Origin: Streptomyces peucetius
GTDB lineage: Bacteria; Actinomycetota; Actinomycetes; Streptomycetales; Streptomycetaceae
Assembly (NCBI RefSeq): GCF_025854275.1
Contig: NZ_CP107567.1
Coordinates: 4,526,001 to 4,590,000, forward strand
Direction: 5' to 3'
DNA: 64,000 nt
Part shown: positions 17,049 to 26,318 of the stretch, one piece after another
How positions within the stretch are numbered: the stretch's first letter is position 1
Layout: the number at the start of each line of letters is the position of its first letter
Program-made: the position numbers and the translations under genes
Notes under the pieces: generated by a model
Databases searched by the model: none
The model's input: only the letters and a program-made list of their open reading frames with translations
What the model was told of the DNA's origin: nothing

Positions 17049-17924
17049 TCAGAGGATCGGCGGGCGACCCAGCCGGGTCATACGCCAGACCGTGCGCCAC
17101 TTCATCGGCTTGCGTGCGCCGCACGGCGTCCGCGCACCCTCGATGAAACCGCCCCACCACGCCTTCAGGCCCGTCAGGGACCGCGTCCGCACCATGGTGA
17201 GAAGGATCCACACGCCGAGATAGACGGGAATCAAGGGCATCGGCAGCCGGCGGCGGGCCAGCCAGACACGGTTCCGGGCGGTGAACCGGTAGTAGACCGC
17301 ATGCCGGGCGGGGGACGTCCTCGGATGCTGGAGGACGAGCTCGGGTTCGTAGAGGATCTTCCATCCTGCATCGAGCGCACGCCATGCCAGATCGGACTCC
17401 TCGTGCCCGAAGAAGAACTCCGCCGGCCACAGGCCGATCTGCCGGAGCATCGGCATCGAGAAGGCATGGCCCCCTCCGAGGAAGGCGGTCACCGGACCGC
17501 GGCGCATCGGGTCGTCCGCGCGCAGCCGGGGAACCCAGCGTCGCTCCGTGTGTCCGTGTTCGTCGGCGACCCTGAAGCCGATGATCCCCAGCTTCGGGTC
17601 CTCCGCGAACAGCTGCTGGACCTTCCGGAACACGTCGTCGGCGATGAGCAGGCCGTCGTCGTCCAGCTCGACGACGACATCGACCTCGCCCGATTCGCGC
17701 AGCATCTTCAGACCGACGTTGCGGCCGCCTGGGCAGCCCAGGTTCTCCTCGAGCGGGATCTTGGTCGCGTCCGTCGCGACCTCGGTGAGGGGCGTCGCGT
17801 TGCCCACCAGCACCACCCGCGTCGCAGGGACGTCCTGCTTCTCCACCGAAGCGAGCAGAGCCTCCAGCTCCCGCGGGCGGGTGCCCATGGTCACGATGAC
17901 GACTCCGATACGCGGCAACGACAT
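17049..17924 (-). CDS. Family 2 glycosyltransferase
   Basis: GT-A fold glycosyltransferase, 291 residues, probably membrane-associated. The N-terminus has IGVVIVTMGTRPRELEALLASVEKQ, the nucleotide-binding strand, followed by the DxD-type metal motif VVVELDDDGLLIADD at about 83-97. GHEESDLAWRALDAGWKILYEPELVLQHPR contains the ED-type acceptor motif and conserved W. A hydrophobic stretch near the C-terminus (LIPVYLGVWILLTM) may anchor it. The ATG at 17924 starts MSLPRIGVVIVT. Sugar and acceptor are unknown. It stands alone, divergent from the DM13 gene. Confidence 0.9.
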   Translation of the reverse strand: MSLPRIGVVIVTMGTRPRELEALLASVEKQDVPATRVVLVGNATPLTEVATDATKIPLEENLGCPGGRNVGLKMLRESGEVDVVVELDDDGLLIADDVFRKVQQLFAEDPKLGIIGFRVADEHGHTERRWVPRLRADDPMRRGPVTAFLGGGHAFSMPMLRQIGLWPAEFFFGHEESDLAWRALDAGWKILYEPELVLQHPRTSPARHAVYYRFTARNRVWLARRRLPMPLIPVYLGVWILLTMVRTRSLTGLKAWWGGFIEGARTPCGARKPMKWRTVWRMTRLGRPPIL

Positions 17925-18175
17925 AGCGGCAAACTCCAGTGGTCGGCAGAGCGCCGATGCTAGCGCCGCGCGACCTGGCCGCTTCACCGCCTCACACACG
18001 TGTTCGCGACGTGTTGCCCGGGCCCGGCCGGCGGTCCGCCCGGCCGGCGTCCGCCGATCCGACCGGGGAACGCGCCGTAAGGGAACCGTCATGTCTTCCG
18101 GGCCCCGCAGCGGGCTGCCGTCTCCTTGAATGGAGATCCGAGAGTTCTTCTTCCGGGCTCGTCGAGGAGGCAGGG

Positions 18176-18781
18176 ATGGGACGCGTACGCAGGGCTTCGA
18201 GCAGACCGGTGGGTGTCGTGGCGCTGGTGCTGACGGTCGTGGTGGCGGTCGCGGGGCTGTACTGGTTCCAGCCGTGGAAGCTGTGGCAGGACGAAACCGT
18301 GGAGGAGGCACTGCCCGGGGTCGAGGCCCCGGCGACGCCCACGACCGGGCCAGCCGAGGACGCGACGCCGTCCGCCTCGACGCCGTCCGCCTCGCCGTCC
18401 ACGCAGCCGTCCGAGCCGCCGTCGAGTCCGCAGACGCTCGCAGGCGGCGAGCTGATCAGTCACGAGCACACGACGACCGGTTCCGTGCGGCTGCTGCGCC
18501 TGCCCGACGGCTCGCACATCGTGCGGCTGGAGAACCTGGACACGAGCAACGGCCCCGACCTGCGCGTCTGGTTGACCGATGCGCCGGTCAAGGAGGGCCG
18601 GGCGGGCTGGCACGTCTTCGACGACGGGGCGTACGTCAGTCTCGGCAAGCTCAAGGGGAACAAGGGAGACCAGAACTACCGCCTGCCCGCCGATGTCGAC
18701 CCGGCCGACTTCACCAGCGTCAGCATCTGGTGCGACCGCTTCGACGTGTCGTTCGGCGCGGCGGAGCTCGGCCGCACCTGA
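18176..18781 (+). CDS. Membrane-anchored DM13 domain protein
   Basis: Protein of 201 residues with one N-terminal membrane segment ([20 protein letters not shown]), a Pro/Ser/Thr-rich spacer (about 45-90) and a C-terminal DM13 domain ([48 protein letters not shown] ... [18 protein letters not shown]). DM13 is thought to be an extracellular redox or electron-transfer domain with a conserved Cys, present here in SIWCDRF. GAGGAGG lies upstream of the ATG at 18176. No obvious partner is adjacent; function not known. Confidence 0.85.
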   Translation: MGRVRRASSRPVGVVALVLTVVVAVAGLYWFQPWKLWQDETVEEALPGVEAPATPTTGPAEDATPSASTPSASPSTQPSEPPSSPQTLAGGELISHEHTTTGSVRLLRLPDGSHIVRLENLDTSNGPDLRVWLTDAPVKEGRAGWHVFDDGAYVSLGKLKGNKGDQNYRLPADVDPADFTSVSIWCDRFDVSFGAAELGRT

Positions 18782-18891
18782 GCGCGACACCGGTCCCTAC
18801 CGGATCCGAGCCGCGACAGTGGTCCGTCGGAGGGGGCGGGGCGGCTGCGGCGACACGCTTCGGTGAGCAGACGCAGGACCGCCGGCTGGAC

Positions 18892-18954
18892 CTGCCCGAA
18901 CCTGCGTATACCCACCCGGACGACCTGGACCACCCGGATCTGCCCGAACCTGCG
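18892..18954. repeat. 15-bp direct repeat in the gap after the DM13 gene
   Basis: CTGCCCGAACCTGCG occurs at 18892-18906 and again at 18940-18954, 48 bases apart, in the 230-base gap 18782-19011 where no gene can be supported. Confidence 0.55.
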
Positions 18955-19011
18955 GCACGCACCCGAGTGCGGCACGGCCGCGCGCCGCAGAATCGGAACC
19001 GGCGTCGGGGG

Positions 19012-19443
19012 TCAGGGCCAGACGAGGCAGTACGGCTGATGGCCGGCCTCGTGCAGTCGATGGCTGAAATCCTGCCATTCGTGGAGCAGTTGGTAGACGT
19101 TGAACGCGTCCCGCGGCCCCCCGCGGTCCGGGACCGTCGACCATATGAACGCCGCCGCGCCCACCGACTCCTCGCCGATGCCGCGCAGGGGATCGACCAC
19201 GGTCATCGGCAGCTTCACCACCGCGTAGTCGGGGTGCAGCACCACGAGCTCCAGTGGCGGCACCTTGTTCAGCGGCATGCCCTGGATGCCGGTCAGCACC
19301 ATCGCCGCTATGGTCTCGGGCTTGATCTTGGTGAACATCCCGCCCATGCCGAGCTCGTCACCGCCGAGCTCCTCGGGGCGCATCGAGATCGGCACCCGCG
19401 CGGCAGTGGCACCGTCGGGCGCGCCGAAGTACTTGTAGGTCAC
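19012..19443 (-). CDS. Conserved hypothetical protein divergent from hemL
   Basis: Unrecognised cytoplasmic protein of 143 residues. The protein has no signal peptide or membrane segment. Conserved-looking stretches are [62 protein letters not shown] and a C-terminus rich in aromatic residues ([30 protein letters not shown]). I take the GTG at 19443 because the protein-like sequence begins there; upstream codons are Gly/Arg-rich and look non-coding. A 240-base gap separates it from hemL. I recall a small hypothetical gene at the same place beside hemL in other streptomycetes; no role is known. Confidence 0.7.
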   Translation of the reverse strand: MTYKYFGAPDGATAARVPISMRPEELGGDELGMGGMFTKIKPETIAAMVLTGIQGMPLNKVPPLELVVLHPDYAVVKLPMTVVDPLRGIGEESVGAAAFIWSTVPDRGGPRDAFNVYQLLHEWQDFSHRLHEAGHQPYCLVWP

Positions 19444-19683
19444 CCCCACCCGGCCGCTCCTGCCTCCTGCGGGCTCGTCCCCTTCGCCTCGCCGGTGCTT
19501 CCCGCGCCGGGCAGGCTCAGGACCCAGGCCGTCGGTCCCCTCGCCCAGTCCGCCACCGCGATGCATATCTCCACCCGACCACTCGCAGCCCCCGCCGCGC
19601 AACCCGATCATCGTGACAGTGACCTCCCCCACGAACGTGCGGTGAAACACCTGTCCACCAGATCCGTCCGAGCCTCTGAGACC

Positions 19684-21000
19684 ATGGATTCCGTGAGCTT
19701 CCCCTATGACGCCCCAGTTTCGCAGACGCTTTTCGACCGCGCGTCCCTCGTGACGCCCGGCGGCGTGAACTCTCCTGTCCGGGCTTTCCGTGCTGTGGGC
19801 GGTACGCCCCGGTTCATGGTGTCCGGCACCGGTCCGTACCTCACCGATGCCGACGGGCGCGAGTATGTCGACCTCGTGTGCTCGTGGGGACCGATGATTC
19901 TCGGGCACTCCCACCCGGCCGTCATCGAGGCGGTGCAGGCCGCGGTCGCCCGTGGCACCTCGTTCGGCACGCCGGGCGAGGGGGAGGTCGCGCTCGCCGA
20001 GGAGATCGTGGCCCGTGTCGAGCCCGTCGAGCAGGTACGGCTGGTGTCCAGCGGTACGGAAGCGACGATGTCCGCCATCCGGCTGGCCCGCGGCTTCACC
20101 GGCCGGCCCAAGGTCATCAAGTTCGCCGGCTGCTACCACGGACACGTGGACGCCCTGCTGGCCGCGGCCGGATCGGGTGTGGCGACGTTCGGCCTGCCCG
20201 ACACGCCCGGCGTGACGGGCGCACAGGCCGGCGACACGATCGTGCTGCCGTACAACGACCTCGAGGCGGTGCACGCCGCGTTCCACGCCAACGCCGGCCA
20301 GATCGCCTGTGTGATCACCGAGGCGTCACCCGGCAACATGGGCGTCGTCCCGCCGCGGCCCGGTTTCAACGAGGGCCTCAAGGCGGCCTGCGCGCAGAAC
20401 GGCGCGCTGTACATCTCCGACGAGGTGATGACCGGTTTCCGTACCTCGAAGGCCGGCTGGTACGGCGTCGACGGTGTGGCGCCCGACCTGATGACCTTCG
20501 GCAAGGTCATGGGCGGCGGCTTCCCCGCCGCGGCCTTCGGCGGCCGCAAGGACGTCATGGCGCACCTCGCCCCCGCCGGCCCGGTCTACCAGGCGGGCAC
20601 GCTCTCGGGGAACCCGGTGGCCACCGCCGCGGGCCTCGCGCAGCTCAGGCTCCTCGACGACGCCGCGTACGACAAGGTGAACGCGGTCTCGCTCGAGATC
20701 CAGGGGCTGGTGGCCGACGCGCTCGCCAAGGAAGGCGTCGCCCACCGGCTGCAGACGGCGAGCAACATGTTCTCCGTCTTCTTCACGGCGACCGAGGTCA
20801 GGGACTACGAGGACGCGAAGAAGCAGGAGGCGTTCCGCTTCAACGCGTTCTTCCACTCGATGCTCTCCCAGGGCGTCTACCTGCCGCCGTCCGCCTTCGA
20901 GTCGTGGTTCGTCTCCACGGCCCACGACGAGCGGGCGGTCGAGCGGATCGCCGCCGCTCTGCCCGCGGCCGCGCGAGCGGCGGCGGAGGCCACCGCATGA
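19684..21000 (+). CDS. hemL: Glutamate-1-semialdehyde 2,1-aminomutase
   Basis: PLP enzyme that converts glutamate-1-semialdehyde to 5-aminolevulinate, the C5 route into heme, siroheme and cobalamin. 438 residues. Motifs: [27 protein letters not shown] near the start, [44 protein letters not shown], and the PLP lysine in [19 protein letters not shown] at about residue 272. The ATG at 19684 gives [13 protein letters not shown] starts in relatives; GTG at 19693 is an alternative. It overlaps the next gene by four bases (ATGA). Placement beside the cytochrome c assembly operon fits a shared role in heme use. Confidence 0.97.
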   Translation: MDSVSFPYDAPVSQTLFDRASLVTPGGVNSPVRAFRAVGGTPRFMVSGTGPYLTDADGREYVDLVCSWGPMILGHSHPAVIEAVQAAVARGTSFGTPGEGEVALAEEIVARVEPVEQVRLVSSGTEATMSAIRLARGFTGRPKVIKFAGCYHGHVDALLAAAGSGVATFGLPDTPGVTGAQAGDTIVLPYNDLEAVHAAFHANAGQIACVITEASPGNMGVVPPRPGFNEGLKAACAQNGALYISDEVMTGFRTSKAGWYGVDGVAPDLMTFGKVMGGGFPAAAFGGRKDVMAHLAPAGPVYQAGTLSGNPVATAAGLAQLRLLDDAAYDKVNAVSLEIQGLVADALAKEGVAHRLQTASNMFSVFFTATEVRDYEDAKKQEAFRFNAFFHSMLSQGVYLPPSAFESWFVSTAHDERAVERIAAALPAAARAAAEATA

Positions 21001-21770
21001 GCGCCGAGCAGAGCAGCGGCTTTGGGCACAGCCCGCTGGACGACGCCGTGGACCGCGCCGCCGGCGAGAGCGCCGATGTCCGGCGCGTCGCCGGCAGCGG
21101 CGAGATCACCGTGGTGCATCTGATGCGCCACGGCGAGGTGCACAACCCCGACGGTGTCCTCTACGGGCGCCGCAGCGGCTACCACCTCTCCGATCTCGGA
21201 CGGCGGATGGCCGACCGGGTCGCCGAGCACCTCTCAGGACGGGACATCACCCATGTCGTCGCGTCCCCGCTGGAGCGGGCCCAGGAGACGGCCATACCGA
21301 TCGCCAAGTCGCACGGCCTCACGCTCGACACGGACGAGCGCCTGATCGAGGCGGCCAACGTCTTCGAGGGCAAGACGTTCGGCGTGGGCGACGGCGCACT
21401 GCGCAAGCCGGGCAACTGGAAGCATCTGACCAACCCGTTCCGTCCCTCGTGGGGCGAGCCGTACGTGGAGCAGGCCAGGCGGATGCGGGCGGCGCTGGAC
21501 GCGGCACGGGACGCGGCGCGCGGCCACGAAGCGGTCTGCGTCAGCCATCAGCTGCCCATCTGGACCGTGCGGAGTTTCGTGGAGCGTCGCCGGCTGTGGC
21601 ACGACCCGCGTCGCCGCCAGTGCACGCTCGCCTCGCTGACCACGTTCACGTACGACGGCGACAGGATCGTTTCGGTGGGTTATTCGGAACCCGCCCGTGA
21701 TCTTGTTCCGGCGCACCTCCTCGCGGGGGCCAAGCCGGTGAAGGGCAAGAGCAAGGCATTCGGCGCGTAG
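20997..21770 (+). CDS. Histidine phosphatase (phosphoglycerate mutase-like)
   Basis: Member of the histidine phosphatase superfamily, 257 residues. Catalytic motif [13 protein letters not shown] (RHG at ~43-45), then [30 protein letters not shown], and the second catalytic His in [15 protein letters not shown]. The N-terminal ~35 residues are extra compared with short phosphatases. The first ATG overlaps the hemL stop as ATGA, implying translational coupling, so the enzyme may serve heme metabolism or simply be co-transcribed. Phosphatase rather than mutase activity is more likely; substrate unknown. Confidence 0.9.
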   Translation: MSAEQSSGFGHSPLDDAVDRAAGESADVRRVAGSGEITVVHLMRHGEVHNPDGVLYGRRSGYHLSDLGRRMADRVAEHLSGRDITHVVASPLERAQETAIPIAKSHGLTLDTDERLIEAANVFEGKTFGVGDGALRKPGNWKHLTNPFRPSWGEPYVEQARRMRAALDAARDAARGHEAVCVSHQLPIWTVRSFVERRRLWHDPRRRQCTLASLTTFTYDGDRIVSVGYSEPARDLVPAHLLAGAKPVKGKSKAFGA

Positions 21771-21952
21771 CCGGCCGCCGCTGATCGTCGTACAACCGGT
21801 CCACACTCGGTCAAGATCACTCATGAGCGTGCAAGAAAAATAAGCAGAAGTCCCCGGAACCCTCATGTTCCGACGCGCATCTCAGCTTGTGTCGGCTTGC
21901 TGTGCCGATTTCAGACAGCTCTCCCGACCAAGAGAGCGCGGATGGGGACGAT

Positions 21953-23203
21953 ATGCGGGACATCAGTCGAAGGGGACTGCTCGGGGCGGGACTTGGGGCC
22001 GCGGCAGCGATCGGGGTGGCGGGCTGCGGCTCCAACGGCCCGGACAGAAGCGGACCCGGCGATCCGGCCAAGGGGGGTGGCCGGGGCAAGGGCAGCGCCA
22101 AGCCCTCTCCGTCGAAGACCCCCGGCCGGCTGATCGGTGACGGTTCCACCTCCGACACGGGCAAGCAGCCGCACCAGCCGCCGAAACCCGTCCGGCTCGA
22201 ACCCGGGCAGTCGCCCCCGCAATTCGTGATCTTCTCCTGGGACGGGGCGGGTGAAGTGGGCAACGGCCTCTTCCCCCGATTCCTCGAGCTCGCCAGGAAC
22301 CACGGGGCGGGCATGACGTTCTTCCTCTCCGGGAACTACGTCCTGCCCGAATCGAAGAAGTCGCTCTACCGGCCGCCCAACAATCCGGTCGGCGCTTCCG
22401 ACATCGGTTATCTCACCGACGACCACATCAAGGACACGCTGAAGTACATACGCCTGGCATGGCTCGACGGCCATGAGATAGGCACCCACTTCAACGGTCA
22501 TTTCTGCGGCGGCAGCGGATCGGTCGCCAACTGGACGCCGGCGGACTGGCGCAGCGAGGCGGAACAGGCTGTGAAGTTCGTCACCGAATGGCGCACGAAC
22601 AGCGGCTGGCACGACATCGACCCGCTGCCCTTCGACTACCGCAAGGAACTCGTCGGCGCACGCACCCCCTGCCTGCTCGGCCAGGACAAACTGCTGCCGA
22701 CGGCCAAGCAGCTCGGCTGGCGCTACGACGCCAGCTCGCCCGGCGGCCGCCAGATATGGCCGGACAAGAAGCTCGGCATCTGGGACCTGCCGCTCCAGGC
22801 CGTCCCGTTCCCGGGCCACACCTTCGAAGTCCTCTCCATGGACTACAACATGCTCGCCAACCAGTCGAAGAATTCGACCCAGGGCGTGCCCTCCCGTTAT
22901 CCGGGCTGGAAGAAGCAGGCGACCGACGCCTATCTCGCGGGATTCAGCAGGGCCTACGAGACCAATCGCGCCCCCTTCTTCATAGGCAATCACTTCGAAC
23001 AGTGGAACGGCGGAATCTACATGGACGCCGTGGAGGACGCGCTCAAGGGCATGGCCGGCAAGAAGGACGTACGGCTGGTGTCCTTCCGGCAGTTCTGCGA
23101 CTGGCTCGATGTGCAGGACCCGCAGGTGCTCGCCAAGCTGCGTACGCTCGAAGTCGGTCAGGCGCCGGCGGGCGGTTGGAACGCATTCTTTAAGGCGGCT
23201 TGA
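21953..23203 (+). CDS. Tat-exported lipoprotein with polysaccharide-deacetylase-like fold
   Basis: Exported protein of 416 residues. The N-terminus RDISRRGLLGAGLGAAAAIGVAGC contains a twin-arginine signal (SRRGLL) and a lipobox (VAGC, Cys at ~27), so it is probably a Tat-dependent lipoprotein. After a charged linker the main domain begins PPQFVIFSWDGAGEVGNGLFPRFLELARNHGAGMTFFLSG, like the NodB/deacetylase fold (SWDG in place of SFDDG), followed by GHEIGTHFNGHFCGG (the H-x-x-x-H metal pair). The C-terminal segment FFIGNHFEQWNGGIYMDAVEDAL is typical of such proteins in actinomycetes. The catalytic set may be incomplete. GGGGA precedes the ATG. Confidence 0.82.
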   Translation: MRDISRRGLLGAGLGAAAAIGVAGCGSNGPDRSGPGDPAKGGGRGKGSAKPSPSKTPGRLIGDGSTSDTGKQPHQPPKPVRLEPGQSPPQFVIFSWDGAGEVGNGLFPRFLELARNHGAGMTFFLSGNYVLPESKKSLYRPPNNPVGASDIGYLTDDHIKDTLKYIRLAWLDGHEIGTHFNGHFCGGSGSVANWTPADWRSEAEQAVKFVTEWRTNSGWHDIDPLPFDYRKELVGARTPCLLGQDKLLPTAKQLGWRYDASSPGGRQIWPDKKLGIWDLPLQAVPFPGHTFEVLSMDYNMLANQSKNSTQGVPSRYPGWKKQATDAYLAGFSRAYETNRAPFFIGNHFEQWNGGIYMDAVEDALKGMAGKKDVRLVSFRQFCDWLDVQDPQVLAKLRTLEVGQAPAGGWNAFFKAA

Positions 23204-23271
23204 CAACGGTCCCAAACGGGCACCCAGGGGGGCGCGGAAGATCCGCGCGGACGTCATGCGAAACTTTTCAC

Positions 23272-23871
23272 ATGACCCATAGCCGTGCCTCCCGTGCCGC
23301 CCTGCTGACCGCCCTGGTCGCCGCAGGCGCGCTCACCCTGTCGGCCTGCGGCGACGGTGGAACGTCCGGCGGTGGCGGCGACACCAACTTCGTCACCGGC
23401 ACCGGCGGTGTCGAAACCGTCCCCAAGGGCGAGCGCCGGTCACCCGAGAAGCTCGCGGGCGAAACGCTCCACGGAGAGCAGCTCGACGTCGCCGACCTCA
23501 AGGGCAAGGTCGTCGTACTGAACCTCTGGGGATCATGGTGCGGTCCATGCCGTGCGGAGGCCCGCCATTTCGCCGCGGTGGCCGAGGAGACCGAGGCGCA
23601 GGGCGTGGCGTTCGTCGGAATCAATACCCGTGACCCGAAGAAGCAGAAGGCGATCAACTTCGAGAAGGACTACGGCATCGAATATCCGAGCCTGTACGAC
23701 CCGATCGGGAAACTGATCGTCAACGCCTTCCCCAAGGGCACTCTGAATCCGCAGGCCATTCCCACCACGATCGTCCTCGACCGGGAGGGAAAGATCGCCG
23801 CGCGCTCGCTCAAGGCGCTCGACGACAAGGGACTCCGCAAGATGATCGATCCAGTGATCGCGGAGAAGTGA
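23272..23871 (+). CDS. TlpA/ResA-like thioredoxin-fold lipoprotein
   Basis: Extracytoplasmic thiol-disulfide oxidoreductase, 199 residues, that is expected to keep apocytochrome c cysteines reduced for heme attachment. The signal peptide ends in the lipobox LSAC (Cys ~23), followed by a Gly-rich spacer. The catalytic motif is NLWGSWCGPCRAEA (CxxC at ~90), with cis-Pro in NPQAIPTTIVLDREG. It is the first of four genes (this one, ccdA, resB, ccsB) in tight order with spacing of four bases, four bases and a four-base overlap, so it is one operon for system II cytochrome c biogenesis. Confidence 0.93.
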   Translation: MTHSRASRAALLTALVAAGALTLSACGDGGTSGGGGDTNFVTGTGGVETVPKGERRSPEKLAGETLHGEQLDVADLKGKVVVLNLWGSWCGPCRAEARHFAAVAEETEAQGVAFVGINTRDPKKQKAINFEKDYGIEYPSLYDPIGKLIVNAFPKGTLNPQAIPTTIVLDREGKIAARSLKALDDKGLRKMIDPVIAEK

Positions 23872-23875
23872 TCCT

Positions 23876-24640
23876 GTGGAGGTTCTGGCCGTCGCGTCCG
23901 GCGTGACCGAGACGATCAACAGCGGTGCCCTGCTGCTCGCGCTGCCCATCGCCCTGCTCGCCGGGCTCGTCTCCTTCTTCTCGCCCTGCGTACTGCCTCT
24001 GGTCCCCGGCTACATCTCGTACGTCACCGGGGTCGGTGGTACCGATCTGGCGGACGCGCGGCGCGGCCGGATGGTCACCGGCGCGTCCCTCTTCGTCCTG
24101 GGCTTCACGGTCGTCTTCGTCTCCGGCGGCGCGCTGTTCGGTTACTTCGGCAACACGCTCCAGGGCCAGCGCGAGGTCCTGTCCAAGATCCTCGGCGTCC
24201 TGATGATCCTGCTGGGCGTCTTCTTCATGGGACTCATGCCCTGGCTCACCCAGCGGGAGTTCCGCTTCCACAAGCGCCCGGCGGCCGGCCTCGCCGGTGC
24301 TCCGCTGCTCGGCGCACTGTTCGGCATCGGCTGGACGCCCTGCCTCGGCCCGACCATCGCATCGGTGAACGCCCTCGCGTTCCAGGAGGCGACCGCGGGC
24401 CGCGGGGCCGTACTGATGGTCGCCTACTGCCTCGGCCTCGGGCTGCCCTTCGTGCTCGCCGCGGTCGCCTTCCGCAAGGCGCTCGGCGCGTTCGGCTGGG
24501 TGAAGCGTCACTACACATGGGTGATGCGGATCGGCGGCGGCATGATGATCGCGACGGGTCTGCTGCTGCTCACAGGTGCATGGGACACCCTGGTGCAGGA
24601 GATGCAGGGATGGTCCGACGGTTTCACGGTGGGGATCTGA
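23876..24640 (+). CDS. ccdA: Cytochrome c biogenesis protein CcdA
   Basis: Polytopic membrane protein (254 residues, about six transmembrane helices) that passes reducing equivalents from cytoplasmic thioredoxin to the extracytoplasmic thioredoxin-like protein coded just before it. The two reactive cysteines lie in SFFSPCVLPLVPGY and GIGWTPCLGPTI, the standard CcdA pair. The GTG at 23876 is four bases after the previous stop. The C-terminal helices end WVMRIGGGMMIATGLLLLTGAWDTL. Confidence 0.95.
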   Translation: MEVLAVASGVTETINSGALLLALPIALLAGLVSFFSPCVLPLVPGYISYVTGVGGTDLADARRGRMVTGASLFVLGFTVVFVSGGALFGYFGNTLQGQREVLSKILGVLMILLGVFFMGLMPWLTQREFRFHKRPAAGLAGAPLLGALFGIGWTPCLGPTIASVNALAFQEATAGRGAVLMVAYCLGLGLPFVLAAVAFRKALGAFGWVKRHYTWVMRIGGGMMIATGLLLLTGAWDTLVQEMQGWSDGFTVGI

Positions 24641-24644
24641 GTTC

Positions 24645-26318
24645 ATGAGCAAGACGGAAGAGCGCGACCTCGGCGAGGCCGGCGCGCAGCTGTCCACCGC
24701 TCCTGTGGAGGAGAGGCACCGGGAGTCCGCCGGCGGTCCCACGCTGGGCGTGATCGGCTGGCTGCGCTGGTTCTGGCGGCAGCTCACCTCCATGCGGGTC
24801 GCGCTGATCCTGCTGTTCCTGCTGTCGCTGGGTTCCATCCCCGGTTCGCTGATCCCGCAGAACAGCGTGGACCCGATGAAGGTGGAGGCCTTCAAGAAGC
24901 AGCACGACGTCCTGACGCCGGTCTACGAGAAGCTCCAGCTCTTCGACGTCTACAGCTCGGTGTGGTTCTCCGCGATCTACATCCTGCTGTTCATCTCGCT
25001 CATCGGCTGCATCGTGCCCCGCAGCTGGCAGTTCGTCGGACAGCTCCGCAGCCGGCCGCCGCGTGCGCCCAAGCGGCTCACCCGCCTTCCCGCCCACACC
25101 ACCTGGCGCACCGAGCGGGAGCCGGAGCAGGTGCGCGAGGCGGCGCTCGCGATGCTGAAGAAGCGTCGCTTCCGCGCCCACACCGCCGGCGACGCGGTCG
25201 CCGCGGAGAAGGGCTACCTCCGCGAAGCGGGGAACCTCGTCTTCCACGTGTCGCTGATCGTGATCCTGGTGGCGTTCGCGATGGGGGTGCTGTTCAAGTC
25301 CGAGGGCGGCAAGCTGGTCGTCGAGGGCGACGGCTTCTCCAACACCCTCACCCAGTACGACGACTTCAAGTCCGGTTCGCTGTTCAGCCCCGACGAACTC
25401 GTGCCGTTCAGTTTCACCCTGGACAGCTTCACCGGCACGTACGAGAAGAACGGTCCGCAGCGCGGCACCCCCCGCACCTTCGAGGCCGCCGTCACCTGGT
25501 CCAAGGGCGACGGACCCGAGAAGAAGTCGGTCATCGAGGTCAACAAGCCGCTGAACGTCGACGGCACCAAGATCTACCTGCTGGAACACGGGTACGCTCC
25601 CGTCGTCACCATCCGCGACGGCCGCGGCAAGGTCGTCATCAGCGAGCCCGTGCCGCTGCTCCCCATCGACGCCAATGTCTCGTCGACCGGCGCGATCAAG
25701 GTGATGGACGGCTACCGCGACAAGAACGGCAAGAAGGACCAGCTCGGTATCGCCGCGTTCTTCGTCCCGACCTACGGCGGTGAGAACAGCGGCCAGATGT
25801 TCTCGCAGTTCCCCGGGCTCGAGTACCCGGCGCTCAGTCTCGGCGTCTACCACGGCAGCCTCGGCGTCGACTCCGGCCTGCCGCAGAACGTCTACCAGCT
25901 CGACACCAGCAAGATGGAGCAGTTCAAGGACGCCGACGGCAACCGGCTCACCAAGCGTCTGCTGCCCGGCGAGACCATGAAGCTCCCCGACGGCGCCGGT
26001 TCCATCACCTTCGAGAACGAGGTGAAGGAGTGGGCGAGCTTCCAGATCTCGCAGCAGCCCGGCAACGGCTGGGCGCTGACCGGCGCGGTCGCGGCCATCA
26101 CCGGCCTCGTCGGCTCGCTCTTCATCCAGCGCCGCCGCGTCTGGGTGCGGGCCGTGCGCGGCGCGGACGGCGTGACCGTCGTCGAGATGGCCGGCCTCGG
26201 ACGAGCCGAGTCGGCGAAGGTCCCCGAGGAACTGGCCGACCTGGCCGCCACCCTCCATGCACAGGCGCCCACGGCGTCTGAACCCGTAGAAGTTCCTGCC
26301 GAAGGGTCTGAGAAGTGA
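24645..26318 (+). CDS. resB: Cytochrome c biogenesis protein ResB
   Basis: ResB (Ccs1) subunit of the system II heme lyase complex, 557 residues. N-terminal membrane helices (ALILLFLLSLGSIPGSLIPQ and SAIYILLFISLIGCIVPRSW) are followed by NLVFHVSLIVILVAFAMGVLF, a large extracytoplasmic domain (about 225-470), and a last helix at WALTGAVAAITGLVGSLFIQRRRVWVR. This is the usual ResB layout. It works with CcsB to deliver heme and form the thioether bonds of c-type cytochromes. Its stop overlaps the start of ccsB (GTGA). Confidence 0.95.
   Translation: MSKTEERDLGEAGAQLSTAPVEERHRESAGGPTLGVIGWLRWFWRQLTSMRVALILLFLLSLGSIPGSLIPQNSVDPMKVEAFKKQHDVLTPVYEKLQLFDVYSSVWFSAIYILLFISLIGCIVPRSWQFVGQLRSRPPRAPKRLTRLPAHTTWRTEREPEQVREAALAMLKKRRFRAHTAGDAVAAEKGYLREAGNLVFHVSLIVILVAFAMGVLFKSEGGKLVVEGDGFSNTLTQYDDFKSGSLFSPDELVPFSFTLDSFTGTYEKNGPQRGTPRTFEAAVTWSKGDGPEKKSVIEVNKPLNVDGTKIYLLEHGYAPVVTIRDGRGKVVISEPVPLLPIDANVSSTGAIKVMDGYRDKNGKKDQLGIAAFFVPTYGGENSGQMFSQFPGLEYPALSLGVYHGSLGVDSGLPQNVYQLDTSKMEQFKDADGNRLTKRLLPGETMKLPDGAGSITFENEVKEWASFQISQQPGNGWALTGAVAAITGLVGSLFIQRRRVWVRAVRGADGVTVVEMAGLGRAESAKVPEELADLAATLHAQAPTASEPVEVPAEGSEK

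Noticed and set aside
21839..21849. AATAAGCAGAA, also found at 51460-51470 before mqnC
   Set aside because: An 11-base match at very different distances from the two starts, with no dyad symmetry; likely chance.
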